DNA of 64,000 bases, taken from contig JAEZUI010000183.1 of the NCBI GenBank assembly GCA_023421115.1, positions 1-64,000 of the forward strand, read 5' to 3'. Positions 34,695 through 43,678 of the stretch are shown here, piece after piece. A model generated the notes under the pieces. It was given only the letters and a program-made list of their open reading frames with translations. It was not told where the DNA came from and made no database searches. The stretch comes from Bacillota bacterium (GTDB lineage Bacteria > Bacillota > Clostridia > Acetivibrionales > Acetivibrionaceae). The position numbers and the translations under genes are program-made. Numbering within the stretch: position 1 is the stretch's first letter; every line of letters begins with the position of its first letter.

Positions 34695-35141
34695 TTAACT
34701 GTTTATTATGTTTACTTGCTTATCTATAAGCTTTGTAGCTTTGTTAAGCGACAAAATAGCATTTCTATAGCGTAAGCCTGATTTTATCTTGTTGACAAGT
34801 ATAAGTCTGTTAATATGATCAAGAGGCTTGATAATATAGTCAAATATGTCATATTCAAGTATTTTTTCAATATTATCTGAGCCGTCTAGACTTGAAGTTA
34901 CTATTATCGGTATCTCTTTATAATAAGGAGTTTTTGTGAATTCTTGCATAAATTCATAACCGCCCATAACAGGCATTATCATATCGAGAAGTATCAAGTC
35001 GATATTACGGCTTTCAATAAGATCTAAAGCTTCACGACCGTTTAGTGCAGATATAATGTTGTATCTTTCATTGTATAGATAATTTCTAATTATTGCATTA
35101 TCAAGAACATTATCATCTGTTACTAAAATTGTATTTATCAT
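34695..35141 (-). CDS. Stand-alone response-regulator receiver protein
   Basis: A 148-aa CheY-like protein. The acidic pair is VTDDNVLDN near residue 6, the phosphate-accepting aspartate is in DLILLDMIMPVMGGYEFM near residue 50, the switch threonine/serine is in IIVTSSLDGSD, and the conserved lysine is in IIKPLDHI. No output domain follows, only a short helical tail. I start it at 35141, after AAGGAG, rather than at an upstream in-frame ATG at 35177. No kinase gene is adjacent. Confidence 0.88.
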   Translation of the reverse strand: MINTILVTDDNVLDNAIIRNYLYNERYNIISALNGREALDLIESRNIDLILLDMIMPVMGGYEFMQEFTKTPYYKEIPIIVTSSLDGSDNIEKILEYDIFDYIIKPLDHINRLILVNKIKSGLRYRNAILSLNKATKLIDKQVNIINS

Positions 35142-35606
35142 AATATTAGCTCCTTTTGATTTAAAATTTCGAAGCAATGTTCTAAAATACGCAAGAGTTT
35201 AAATTTATATACAATACTTAGGCCATTTCAAAAAATAACTTATACAGTATTAAAATCATAATACCAATCAAATCAGATTTTTTGAAAGGGCGATTGCAAA
35301 GTTTATTGGAATCACCTTATATTTATATAATTCTACGTTTCAAAAAAAAATCCTCTTCTTTTGAAAGATTCTAAATTTTAATATACACTTATTTGTGGAA
35401 ATGGCCTTATGTAATATTAAGTTTTTGGTGATTTGCTAAAACTAGTAGTTTAAAAGAGCTTAAAAAAAAGGTATAATGTTTTTTGGATGTTTAAGAAACT
35501 AAGTTCTTTCAGAGGAATTTACGATATATAATTTGATGTTTAAGTATCTCAAAATTTTGTGTTTTTGAATTTTACAATAAAAACCGCAGGGGGTGAGACT
35601 GCCGGC
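35142..35606. other. Intergenic region with family A repeat, before the ECF sigma gene
   Basis: Between divergent genes. A family A hairpin repeat fills 35218-35410. The remaining 35411-35600 stretch is A/T-rich and should hold the promoter of the sigma/anti-sigma pair. I see TATAAT at 35472-35477 as a candidate -10 element but no convincing -35. Confidence 0.45.
35218..35410. repeat. Hairpin repeat (family A), long copy
   Basis: Begins TTAGGCCATTTCAAAAAATA and ends GGAAATGGCCTTA; the ends AAGGCCATTTC are near-perfect inverted repeats 190 bp apart. Inside are further arm-like segments (GATTTTTTGAAAGGGCGAT; TATTGGAATCACCTTA; ACGTTTCAAAAAAAAATCC), so it looks like two or three units merged. 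Confidence 0.75.
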
Positions 35607-36203
35607 ATGAGTGAGAATGAAAGAAATTTGGTTGAAAGAGCAAAATCTGGGGATATAGAGGCTTTTGAACAACTTATTTTAGGTTGCCAGAAAAAGGTGT
35701 TTAACATAGCTTTTAGAATGATAGGTAATTATGAGGATGCTAATGAATTAGCCCAGGAGGTATTTCTTAAAGCATTCAGATCCATAAAAAAATTCAAAGG
35801 AGATTCATTGTTTTCCACATGGATTTATAAAGTAACAGCGAATGTTTGTCTCGATGAAATACGCAAAAGGAAAAAGAAAGTGGTAATATCCTTAGATCAA
35901 GAAATTGAATTTAATGATGGTGAGGTAAAGCGGCAGATACCTGATAGTGCCCCGACTCCAGATATGGAAGCAGAGACTAATGAATTAAAGAACGTTGTAA
36001 ATGAATCCATTGCGCAACTGAACGAGGATTACAAAAGTATGATTATTTTAAGGGATATCCAAGGATTGAGTTATGATGAGATTTCGAAGATAGTTAATTG
36101 TCCTGAGGGTACCGTAAAATCTAGAATAAGCAGGGCAAGGCAGGCACTTAAAAAAATTCTTCAAGGAAAGAAGGAACTTTTAAATGAGGAATTCGTCAAA
36201 TAA
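35607..36203 (+). CDS. ECF-type RNA polymerase sigma factor (SigW-like)
   Basis: A 198-aa sigma-70 family protein. Region 2 is AFRMIGNYEDANELAQEVFLKAFRSI... through STWIYKVTANVCLDEIRKRKKK. Region 4 is YKSMIILRDIQGLSYDEIS followed by the helix-turn-helix NCPEGTVKSRISRARQALKK. I place the start at the ATG at 35607 (MSENERN), about 9 nt after GGTGAG; the frame continues upstream to 35559 but the added residues are not family-like. It is followed after 20 bp by its probable anti-sigma factor. Confidence 0.88.
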   Translation: MSENERNLVERAKSGDIEAFEQLILGCQKKVFNIAFRMIGNYEDANELAQEVFLKAFRSIKKFKGDSLFSTWIYKVTANVCLDEIRKRKKKVVISLDQEIEFNDGEVKRQIPDSAPTPDMEAETNELKNVVNESIAQLNEDYKSMIILRDIQGLSYDEISKIVNCPEGTVKSRISRARQALKKILQGKKELLNEEFVK

Positions 36204-36223
36204 TATAGAAAGGAGGGATGAAG

Positions 36224-37393
36224 GTGAAAAAATGTGAAGATATATTAGAATTGTTATCATTATATATTGACAATGAGCTTGATGATGAAACATCTAAGCT
36301 TGTAAAAGAACATGTTGAGTTGTGCAGTTCGTGTAAAGATGAGCTTGTACAGCTTCAGCAAGTTGTTAAAATGTGTAACGAGGTCGATGAAGTTGAACTG
36401 CCTGATAGCTTTAATGAGGTTTTACACCAAAAACTAAAGCTAGAACACAAAAAGATGGAAGATGACAAGAAAATAACAGTTATGAGAAACAGGATATTGA
36501 AAACAATAACTTCGGTTGCTGCAATATTTATTGTAATATTTGCGGTACGGGGATTTATGAATATAGGAATGCTAAATAAGGGCGATTCATCTAATAAAAA
36601 TGCTGAATCTATGAATAACATTATGAGTTTTGACAGTGTAATGAATGAAAGGGAGCGTGGGACTGATTGGAGTGCACAATCAGCAAATGAAATTCTTGCG
36701 GATGGAGATGTTAGCGATAAAGATAAAGAGACTGGAGATGTAGCTTTTACAGCTAAAGCCGATGGAACAAATTATGAAGACAAGGGTGAAGTTGAGGTTG
36801 GTATAAACCCAACTGAAGCTATTGCTGCCAAAGCTACAACTAATGACCCAAAAGTCAGTCTACAGTTTAATGAGCCAATAGAATCTACTTATTCAATGGC
36901 TAGCGTACCAGCAGGAGGCGCTGTAGAGCTTATTATTACTTTGACTGCGACAACTGAAAATATTGAGTCGGATAAATTAAAGATAAGTGAGCTTGCCGAT
37001 AAATTCGGTACAAAAACTGAAGTCAGTGAATTGAATTCTTTAGATGAAGCTACAGAAATGCACTCCTTTGGTGGCGAAATTTCGAAATATAGTATTAGTC
37101 ATGATGACAGTTTTTCTATAAGCTACAGTATGGATAAAGCAAGTTATGACAAGTTTATAAAAGAAATTGAAGGCAATTATAGCGGAGAATATTCAGTGAC
37201 CAACGATGAAGAGCATCTTAGTGGAAGATTAAAAGAAATAGACAAACGTATAAAGGAGCTTGAAAAGAATAAATCAGTCTACACAGATGAATACAAGAGC
37301 TTGAATTACGATAAGGAAGGCATAATGAAGCAGCTAGATAATCTGAATTTAAGTAATAACATAAGGGTCGATATAAAAATATATAGTGATTAG
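36224..37393 (+). CDS. Anti-sigma factor with zinc-finger (zf-HC2) and DUF4349 domains
   Basis: A 389-aa single-pass membrane protein. The N-terminal zinc-binding anti-sigma domain has Cys and the HVELCSSC motif (HxxxCxxC) near residue 33. A membrane helix lies at about residues 88-110 (TSVAAIFIVIFAVRG). The extracytoplasmic part ends in a DUF4349-like domain with coiled coil (RLKEIDKRIKELEKNKS). I use the GTG at 36224, 6 nt after AGGAGGG, instead of the ATG at 36218, which touches the site. As a partner of the ECF sigma gene, it likely holds the sigma factor at the membrane until a signal arrives. The signal is unknown. Confidence 0.85.
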   Translation: MKKCEDILELLSLYIDNELDDETSKLVKEHVELCSSCKDELVQLQQVVKMCNEVDEVELPDSFNEVLHQKLKLEHKKMEDDKKITVMRNRILKTITSVAAIFIVIFAVRGFMNIGMLNKGDSSNKNAESMNNIMSFDSVMNERERGTDWSAQSANEILADGDVSDKDKETGDVAFTAKADGTNYEDKGEVEVGINPTEAIAAKATTNDPKVSLQFNEPIESTYSMASVPAGGAVELIITLTATTENIESDKLKISELADKFGTKTEVSELNSLDEATEMHSFGGEISKYSISHDDSFSISYSMDKASYDKFIKEIEGNYSGEYSVTNDEEHLSGRLKEIDKRIKELEKNKSVYTDEYKSLNYDKEGIMKQLDNLNLSNNIRVDIKIYSD

Positions 37394-37505
37394 CACTGAC
37401 AGTTTTGTTGTGATATTATAACAGTACACTTATTTTTTAAAGTTAATTGAAGTAGTTTTATTATATGTACAATACCGATTATAACAATTTAATAAAAAAA
37501 TATCC

Positions 37506-37535
37506 AAAACAGCAGTTTACGGCTGTTTTGTTTTT
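37506..37535 (+). terminator. Terminator after the anti-sigma gene
   Basis: AAAACAGC and GCTGTTTT pair around an 8-nt loop and are followed by GTTTTTG. It lies about 110 bp after the anti-sigma stop codon. Confidence 0.7.
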
Positions 37536-37661
37536 GTGTAAAATGGTTTTGTATAGAAATGTTTGTTATGAAAAAATATTTTTTAGAAGAATATAATGTA
37601 TATGATGAAATTAAGAATGATACTTATAAAATAAATATACACAAGAGAAGGTGATGACTTA

Positions 37662-37829
37662 ATGGAAATTAAAGCTGTTGTTGACAGAATTGAGAATGGA
37701 TATGCCGTTTTGAGACCTGAGGGCTATGGAATGGAAATTTGCGTTCCTGTAGACACCTCGGATAAGAAATATTTAAAAGGTGAGAATATAACCTTGCTAC
37801 TTAATGGAAATGATGAAAATAATGGATAA
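37662..37829 (+). CDS. DUF3006-type small protein
   Basis: A 55-aa protein, MEIKAVVDRIENGYAVLRPE then GMEICVPVDTSDKKYLKG. The opening 'VDRIE.GYAVL' and the 'IP' strand pattern match the DUF3006 beta-barrel family of unknown function. An AAGGTGA ribosome site sits 7 nt before the ATG. It ends about 50 bp before polA and may share its transcript. Confidence 0.7.
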   Translation: MEIKAVVDRIENGYAVLRPEGYGMEICVPVDTSDKKYLKGENITLLLNGNDENNG

Positions 37830-37882
37830 AAACAAGAGATTGAGAAATATTAGTAATGAGCTTTTTAAAAGAGAGGGTGCCG

Positions 37883-40573
37883 ATGAAAAAACAAAAATTA
37901 ATGGTTATTGATGGAAATAGTATATTGAATAGGGCTTTTTACGGACTGCAAGGTACTAATCTTTTGGCTACATCAGATGGATTGTACACTAATGCTATAT
38001 TTGGATTTATCAATATAATGAATAAGTATATTGAAGAAGAAAATCCTCAGTATCTTTGCGTTGCTTTTGATTTGAAGGCACCTACGTTCAGGCACAAGCA
38101 ATTTGACGGCTACAAAGCCAATAGAAAGGGAATGCCGGAGGAATTGAGAGTTCAGGTTCCGGTTATCAAGGAAGTGCTTGACGCAATGAATATAAAACGT
38201 CTTGAGATGGAAGGCTTTGAAGCTGACGATATACTCGGGTCCATATCATTGTGTGCTCAACAAAAGGATATGGAGGTAGTAATCGTTACAGGAGACAGAG
38301 ACGCTTTGCAGCTTGCAAGTAAAAGCACAAGGATAAAGATACCTAAGACAAAAGGTGGTAAAACTGAGACAGAGGAATATGATATTGGCACTATACGTGA
38401 AAAGTATAATATTGAGCCTGTTCAGTTTATTGATGTGAAAGCTTTAATGGGCGATACTTCCGATAATATACCAGGAGTTCCCGGAATAGGTGAGAAGACT
38501 GCCTTAGACCTTATACAGAATTATAATAGCCTCGAGAATTTGTATGAGAGTGTTGATCAAATTACTAAAAAGGGTCTTAAAGAGAAGCTTATAACCTATA
38601 AAGAACAAGCTTTTATGAGTAAGAAGCTTGCCGAGATTGAAAGAAATATGCCATTTTTATGCCATATTGACGAACTTATAAGAAATGAGTTTGATAAATC
38701 CAAACTCTATGAGCTTTTTAAAAGGTTAGAGTTCAAAAGCTTTATTGATAAGTTCGGATTAAAAGACAGTCAGCCCCAAGTGTCTTTAGTTGTTAATACG
38801 GAGATCATAAAGGACAAGCAAGGGGTTATAGATTTAAAAAATAAGGTTTTGAAAGCAAAAGAGGCATCCTTCTATTATTTGATAGATAAGATTGACAAAT
38901 TCAAGAACAGACTTTCAGGTATTTCTGTATCGGTTGATGAAGGACGTGCCTATTATTTAAGTTTTAATGATGGTTTTAGCGAGGACGGATTTTTAGACGA
39001 GTTTAAAAGTATTATTGAAGATAGTGAAATCAAGAAATACGGGCACGATTTGAAGAATTTCATTGTTTACCTCAAGAATAAAGATATTGAGCTAAACGGC
39101 ATAGCATTTGATACCATGATAGGTGCATATATTATAAACCCTTCCCGTGACACTTATACTATCTCCGAATTGGCAAATGATTATATGGGTATAGATGTAA
39201 AATCCATTGAAGAAATGGCCGGTAAAGGCAGAAATTTTGTGGCCTTTGATGCTATGGAAGAGGAAGTACTTAAAAATGTAGTGGGCTTATATCCTGAGGT
39301 TATATTTAAGACTATGAAGAAAATTGAAGAAAAGCTTAAGGAAAATGATCAGGAAAGTCTTTATTACAATATTGAGCTTCCGCTCGTTAAGGTTCTTGCT
39401 GATATGGAGTTTTACGGCTTTAAAGTAAACATTAATGAGCTTGTAACCATCTCAAGGCAACTTGATGAAAAGATACAGGGTCTTACTTTGAAGATATATG
39501 AGCTTGCAGGAGAAGAGTTTAATATAAACTCCCCGAAACAGTTGGGAGTAGTACTGTTTGAAAAGCTTGAACTACCAATTATAAAAAAGACAAAAACAGG
39601 GTATTCTACCGATGCGGAAGTGCTGGAAGAACTTGCCGAAAAGCATGATATTGTATCGAATATTCTTGAGTATCGTCAGTTGGTCAAATTGAAGTCCACT
39701 TATATAGATGGCCTTATGGGGGGTATAAATCCAGTTACCGGCAAAATACATTCTAGCTTTAATCAGACTGTTACTGTTACAGGAAGAATAAGCAGTACAG
39801 AGCCGAACCTTCAAAATATCCCAATAAAGCTTGAAATGGGCAGAAATATAAGAAAAGCTTTTGTACCTTGTGGGGATAACTTTAAACTGGTTGATGCGGA
39901 CTACTCGCAAATTGAGCTGAGGGTGTTAGCCCATATAACCGATGATGAGAATATGATTGAGGCGTTTATAAAAAATGAAGATATTCATACTTCTACCGCT
40001 TCAAAAGTATTTGGTGTGCCTCTAGAGGAAGTGACTTCTGCATTAAGATCAAAGGCAAAGGCTGTAAACTTTGGAATAGTCTATGGAATAGGTGACTTTA
40101 GTCTTTCAAAGGATCTTGGTATAACGAGAAAAGAGGCTAGAGCATATATTGACGGATATCTTGATAAGTATGCAAATGTAAAGAAATATATGCATGATAT
40201 AGTTGCTCAGGGAAAAGCGCTGGGTTTTGTTACTACTATGTTTGGAAGGAGAAGGTATTTACCCGAGCTTAAGGCGAGTAACTTTAATGTTAGGTCTTTT
40301 GGGGAAAGAATTGCGATGAATACGCCTATTCAAGGGAGTGCTGCCGATATAATAAAAATAGCAATGGTTAAGGTACACAGTGAGTTGACAACAAGAAAGC
40401 TCAAATCAAGACTAATATTGCAGGTACATGACGAACTTATTATTGAGGCACATGAGAGTGAATTGGAAGAGGTAACAAAGCTTTTGAAAGAAAGCATGGA
40501 AAATGCAGCGGAGCTAAAAGTTCCTCTTAGTGTAGAAGTAAAATCAGGACTTAGCTGGTATGAGACGAAATAG
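37883..40573 (+). CDS. polA: DNA polymerase I
   Basis: An 896-aa family A polymerase for repair and Okazaki fragment processing. The N-terminal 5'-3' exonuclease is intact (VIDGNSILNRAFYG, VAFDLKAPTFRHK, EADDILGSIS, VTGDRDALQLAS, GDTSDNIPGVPGIGEKTA). The middle 3'-5' proofreading domain looks inactive: the usual ExoI D-x-E is replaced around FYYLIDKIDKFKN. The polymerase domain has motif A VDADYSQIELRVLAH, motif B RSKAKAVNFGIVYGIG and motif C QVHDELIIEAH. I begin at the ATG at 37883, which follows GAGAGGGTG. Confidence 0.96.
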   Translation: MKKQKLMVIDGNSILNRAFYGLQGTNLLATSDGLYTNAIFGFINIMNKYIEEENPQYLCVAFDLKAPTFRHKQFDGYKANRKGMPEELRVQVPVIKEVLDAMNIKRLEMEGFEADDILGSISLCAQQKDMEVVIVTGDRDALQLASKSTRIKIPKTKGGKTETEEYDIGTIREKYNIEPVQFIDVKALMGDTSDNIPGVPGIGEKTALDLIQNYNSLENLYESVDQITKKGLKEKLITYKEQAFMSKKLAEIERNMPFLCHIDELIRNEFDKSKLYELFKRLEFKSFIDKFGLKDSQPQVSLVVNTEIIKDKQGVIDLKNKVLKAKEASFYYLIDKIDKFKNRLSGISVSVDEGRAYYLSFNDGFSEDGFLDEFKSIIEDSEIKKYGHDLKNFIVYLKNKDIELNGIAFDTMIGAYIINPSRDTYTISELANDYMGIDVKSIEEMAGKGRNFVAFDAMEEEVLKNVVGLYPEVIFKTMKKIEEKLKENDQESLYYNIELPLVKVLADMEFYGFKVNINELVTISRQLDEKIQGLTLKIYELAGEEFNINSPKQLGVVLFEKLELPIIKKTKTGYSTDAEVLEELAEKHDIVSNILEYRQLVKLKSTYIDGLMGGINPVTGKIHSSFNQTVTVTGRISSTEPNLQNIPIKLEMGRNIRKAFVPCGDNFKLVDADYSQIELRVLAHITDDENMIEAFIKNEDIHTSTASKVFGVPLEEVTSALRSKAKAVNFGIVYGIGDFSLSKDLGITRKEARAYIDGYLDKYANVKKYMHDIVAQGKALGFVTTMFGRRRYLPELKASNFNVRSFGERIAMNTPIQGSAADIIKIAMVKVHSELTTRKLKSRLILQVHDELIIEAHESELEEVTKLLKESMENAAELKVPLSVEVKSGLSWYETK

Positions 40574-40602
40574 AACTAAACATGTGTTAGGATGAAGAGA
40601 TA

Positions 40603-41178
40603 ATGAGAATAATTGGGGTTACCGGAGGAATTGGAAGCGGTAAAAGTACAGTATCAAAAATACTTGCTTCTTTTGGTGCACAAATCATCGATGCCGATAT
40701 GTTGGCAAAGCAAATAGTGGAAAAGGGTCAGAAAGCACTTGAGGAGATAGTAGAATGTTTTGGTGATAAAATTTTGGATCCGGAAGGGAATTTGGACAGA
40801 AAAAAGCTTTCCGGCATAGTCTTTAAGGACAAACAAAAGTTGGAAGTACTAAATAGGATAACTCATGACCATGTTGCAAAAAGAATTATTGAGAATATAG
40901 AGGGTCTGAATAAAACCGAAATTGCCGTGGTTGATGCGCCAATTCCCATTGAACATGGATTTCTAGATGTGGTTGATGAGGTTTGGGTTGTTATTGCAGA
41001 TAAAGAAGTTCGAATAAAAAGAGTTATGGAACGAAGTGGACTTACATACAATGAAGTAGAGGACAGAATTAAGGCACAACTAAGTGATGACTATTACAGA
41101 AGTATTTCAAAAGTAGTAATAGTAAATAACGATTCTGTTGAAGAATTGAGGCAACAAGTTAAAAAATATTATTTTTAA
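40603..41178 (+). CDS. coaE: Dephospho-CoA kinase
   Basis: Last step of coenzyme A synthesis. The P-loop GVTGGIGSGKSTVSKIL opens the 191-aa chain, followed by IIDADMLAKQIVEKG and the lid region RIKRVMERSGLTYNEVEDRI. It lies 29 bp after polA, the usual clostridial arrangement. Confidence 0.95.
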   Translation: MRIIGVTGGIGSGKSTVSKILASFGAQIIDADMLAKQIVEKGQKALEEIVECFGDKILDPEGNLDRKKLSGIVFKDKQKLEVLNRITHDHVAKRIIENIEGLNKTEIAVVDAPIPIEHGFLDVVDEVWVVIADKEVRIKRVMERSGLTYNEVEDRIKAQLSDDYYRSISKVVIVNNDSVEELRQQVKKYYF

Positions 41179-41250
41179 TGCCAGTTTCAGTGTGTTAAGA
41201 AGATGTAATATTATAGGGTACTGGTAATAATGATAGGGTAGGTAAAAGCA

Positions 41251-41832
41251 GTGAAGAAAATGTCAGAGCGTTTAAGGGTAGTAATTGTAATTATTTTAGT
41301 TTTTTCAGCAATTTTATTCTTGCTAAATGGTATTGGGAAAAATATATTTCCATTGGAATATAGGGATTTGGTCTTAAGATATGCGCAAGAGAATGAGTTG
41401 GATCCACTTTTGGTTTTTTCGGTTATAAAAGCTGAAAGCAATTTTAACCCTAATGCAACTTCTCATAAGAATGCAAGAGGCTTGATGCAAATAATTGATA
41501 ATACAGGTATATGGGCAGCTGAAAAAATCGGTATAGAAGGATTTAGAGTTGAATCTTTATATGACCCTGAGGTCAATATAAAAATAGGTTGTTGGTATCT
41601 TAAGAACTTAAGAAATGAAATTTACCAATATAACGGTGAGATGAACAATGACCTTATTTTAGCTGCCTATAATGGTGGAATAGGTAATGTTCAAAAGTGG
41701 TTGCAAAATAGGCAATACAGCAGCTCAGGAAAAGCTTTAGACAAGATACCTTTCAAGGAAACCGAAAACTATGTTAAAAGGGTTAATAACTACTGGAAAA
41801 TATACGAAAACCTTTATCGAAAGGGTATTTAA
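41251..41832 (+). CDS. Lytic transglycosylase (SLT domain), membrane anchored
   Basis: A 193-aa protein. Residues about 8-28 form a hydrophobic signal anchor (VVIVIILVFSAILFLLNGIG). The SLT domain follows with the catalytic glutamate in VIKAESNFNPNATS, the ARGLMQI motif, and AAYNGGIGNVQKWL, then ETENYVKRVNNYWKIY. It should cleave peptidoglycan on the outer face of the membrane. The start is a GTG at 41251. It completes the polA-coaE-SLT order seen in clostridia. Confidence 0.88.
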   Translation: MKKMSERLRVVIVIILVFSAILFLLNGIGKNIFPLEYRDLVLRYAQENELDPLLVFSVIKAESNFNPNATSHKNARGLMQIIDNTGIWAAEKIGIEGFRVESLYDPEVNIKIGCWYLKNLRNEIYQYNGEMNNDLILAAYNGGIGNVQKWLQNRQYSSSGKALDKIPFKETENYVKRVNNYWKIYENLYRKGI

Positions 41833-41849
41833 AACAAATTGTTTATCAC

Positions 41850-41883
41850 AGCGGGAGTTGCCACCTTGCCTACAGCTCCCGCT
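41850..41883 (+). terminator. Terminator-like hairpin after the SLT gene
   Basis: AGCGGGAG and CTCCCGCT pair around an 18-nt loop. A strong T-run is absent. It lies just past the stop codon. Confidence 0.55.
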
Positions 41884-41889
41884 GCGATT

Positions 41890-41950
41890 AATTATGTGCT
41901 ACTTTTTTGTGTCATAAATGTTGTATAGGTTAATTTTTGAAATGGCCTAA
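41890..41950. repeat. Hairpin repeat (family A), one full copy read on the minus strand
   Basis: Read on the minus strand it starts TAGGCCATTTCAAAAATTAA, continues with CCTATACAACATTTATG, and resembles the copies at 46465 and 48624. It spans the 3' end of the minus-strand gene at 41947. Confidence 0.65.
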
Positions 41951-42327
41951 GTCAATTTTACCTTAGATAAATGCTTTTGTCTTGCATTGTCAATATAAAT
42001 TGTTTTGAAGTCGCGATGAAACTCTCTATAGCATTCATCACAATAGTTACCTGATTGAATAGGCTTACCGCACATTTCACAGAAAAGAAAATGGTTATTC
42101 TTTTCTATTATTTCAAGTCTATTTTCTCTAAGATAGCGTTTAATCTTTTTTACCGAAATATTTAAGTCATTTGAAACATCAAAAATCTTCGAACATGGTC
42201 GTTCGTAAAGGTATTCTTTTATTTTAGCGAAATCATTTTCATCCCTTTCCATGCAAACTGGGCATACTTTAAAGAAACCACTTGAATTAAATACTTTGCC
42301 ACAGTGTTCACAATTTATCATACTCAT
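41947..42327 (-). CDS. YvyF-like (TIGR03826) zinc-ribbon protein
   Basis: A 126-aa protein with an N-terminal zinc ribbon (NCEHCGKVF...VCPVCMERDE), a central helix-turn-helix-like segment (VSNDLNISVKKIKRYLRENRLEI) and a second ribbon (FCEMCGKPIQSGNYCDECYREF). This arrangement fits the flagellar-operon protein family TIGR03826/YvyF. The start at 42327 follows AAGGTGG. It is isolated here from any flagellar genes. Its likely role in flagellar gene control is known only by family. Confidence 0.7.
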   Translation of the reverse strand: MSMINCEHCGKVFNSSGFFKVCPVCMERDENDFAKIKEYLYERPCSKIFDVSNDLNISVKKIKRYLRENRLEIIEKNNHFLFCEMCGKPIQSGNYCDECYREFHRDFKTIYIDNARQKHLSKVKLT

Positions 42328-42534
42328 TAAAAAAACCACCTTAACTTTGACATTTAGCAGAAGTACTACTATAATATTATTATATACTTTTTATGGTATA
42401 AAGTTAATGATTACAGAGCCTTATATTTATAGGGTATAATTAATAGGACCTAACATAGGAATATAGACCTATGTAAAAATTAGTTCAATGAGATATAATA
42501 TTGTTGGCAGTAAAAATTGGAAAGGGAATGCATT

Positions 42535-43425
42535 TTGAAATCTAACAAGCTTGGTTACTTATATATTTTAATTACTATTATCTTATTTAGCACATATGAA
42601 GTTGTAAGCAAAACATTAGTTAATAGAATTAATCCGTTTCAAGTCAATTTTTTAAGATTTTTTATTGGAGGTATTGTACTTTTTTTCGTTATCTTAGGTA
42701 AAGGTGATATTTCAATAAAGACTAAAGATCTTGGAAAAGTAGCAATAATAGGCATAATCAATGTTGTTTTCAGTATGAATTTACTTCAGCTTAGTTTGAC
42801 CATGCCAGATGCAAAAGCTTCTATAGCAGCTGTGATATTTAGCAGTAATCCTATTTTTGTGACAATATTTGCAGCATTAATTAATAGAGAAAGAGTTAAG
42901 TTTTATAAAATTATAGGTCTGTTGTTTGGTGTAATGGGCGTAGTTTTGATAGCTCTAAACGGAACTAAATTTGATCTATTTAACATGAAAAGTCCGCTGT
43001 TGGCTTTAATGTCAGCAGTGTTATATGGTCTATATACTGTTTTAGGAGGCAAAGTATCATCAAAAATAGGCAGCCTAAAAATGAATTCTTATTCATTTCT
43101 ACTTGGAAGCTTAGCGCTATTGCCGTTTTTGATATTTCTAAAGGTACCGGTTTTAAATTTTGATTATTCAGCAACTTTTCAAATATTATATTTGTCCTTA
43201 TTTGTGACGGGTATTGCGTATCTCACTTATTTTTTGGGATTAACATTAACCGGCGCGAGTAAAGGCTCACTTGTATTTTTCTTAAAGCCAGTTTTAGCGT
43301 CAATTTTTTCAGTAATTATTTTAGGCGAAAGGATAACATCTAATTTTGTTTTTGGTACGATACTTATAATTTTTGGGATAACCCTCGTACTTTATTGGAA
43401 CAAAATAATGCCTGGTAATAAGTAA
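42535..43425 (+). CDS. EamA/DMT-family transporter
   Basis: A 296-aa membrane protein with ten predicted helices in two EamA repeats. The first repeat ends near GLLFGVMGVVLIAL and the second near IFGITLVLYWNKI. The motif EVVSKTLVNRINPFQVNFLRF in the first repeat and LVFFLKPVLASIFSVIILGERI in the second are typical. Substrate unknown; family members export amino acids or metabolites. I chose a TTG at 42535, 9 nt after AAAGGG. Confidence 0.85.
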   Translation: MKSNKLGYLYILITIILFSTYEVVSKTLVNRINPFQVNFLRFFIGGIVLFFVILGKGDISIKTKDLGKVAIIGIINVVFSMNLLQLSLTMPDAKASIAAVIFSSNPIFVTIFAALINRERVKFYKIIGLLFGVMGVVLIALNGTKFDLFNMKSPLLALMSAVLYGLYTVLGGKVSSKIGSLKMNSYSFLLGSLALLPFLIFLKVPVLNFDYSATFQILYLSLFVTGIAYLTYFLGLTLTGASKGSLVFFLKPVLASIFSVIILGERITSNFVFGTILIIFGITLVLYWNKIMPGNK

Positions 43426-43529
43426 GGTTATTATAAACATACTTTTTATGTTTGTGGCCTTAAATATCTGAAACCTCTAGAATTTTTTAGAATAGTGTTT
43501 ATAATTAATCTTTTTATATCGATATATTA

Positions 43530-43566
43530 ATTAGGTGATTCCCAAAAAATAACTGGTCGATCGCCA
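43530..43566. repeat. Hairpin repeat (family A), partial
   Basis: One arm, TTAGGTGATTCCCAAAAAAT followed by AACTGGTCGATCGCCATTTA. No clear opposite arm follows. A tiny ATG-GGG-TTT-TAC-TGA frame after AGGAGGTG at 43577-43602 is too short to call. Confidence 0.55.
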
Positions 43567-43678
43567 TTTAGTTAGGAGGTGTAAAAGATGGGGTTTTACT
43601 GATTTTTATTTATAAAAGTTCTTGCAAAAGGTAAGAAGTTTTTGTGAAATAAAAATAATCCAAAAAGGAATAGGGACT

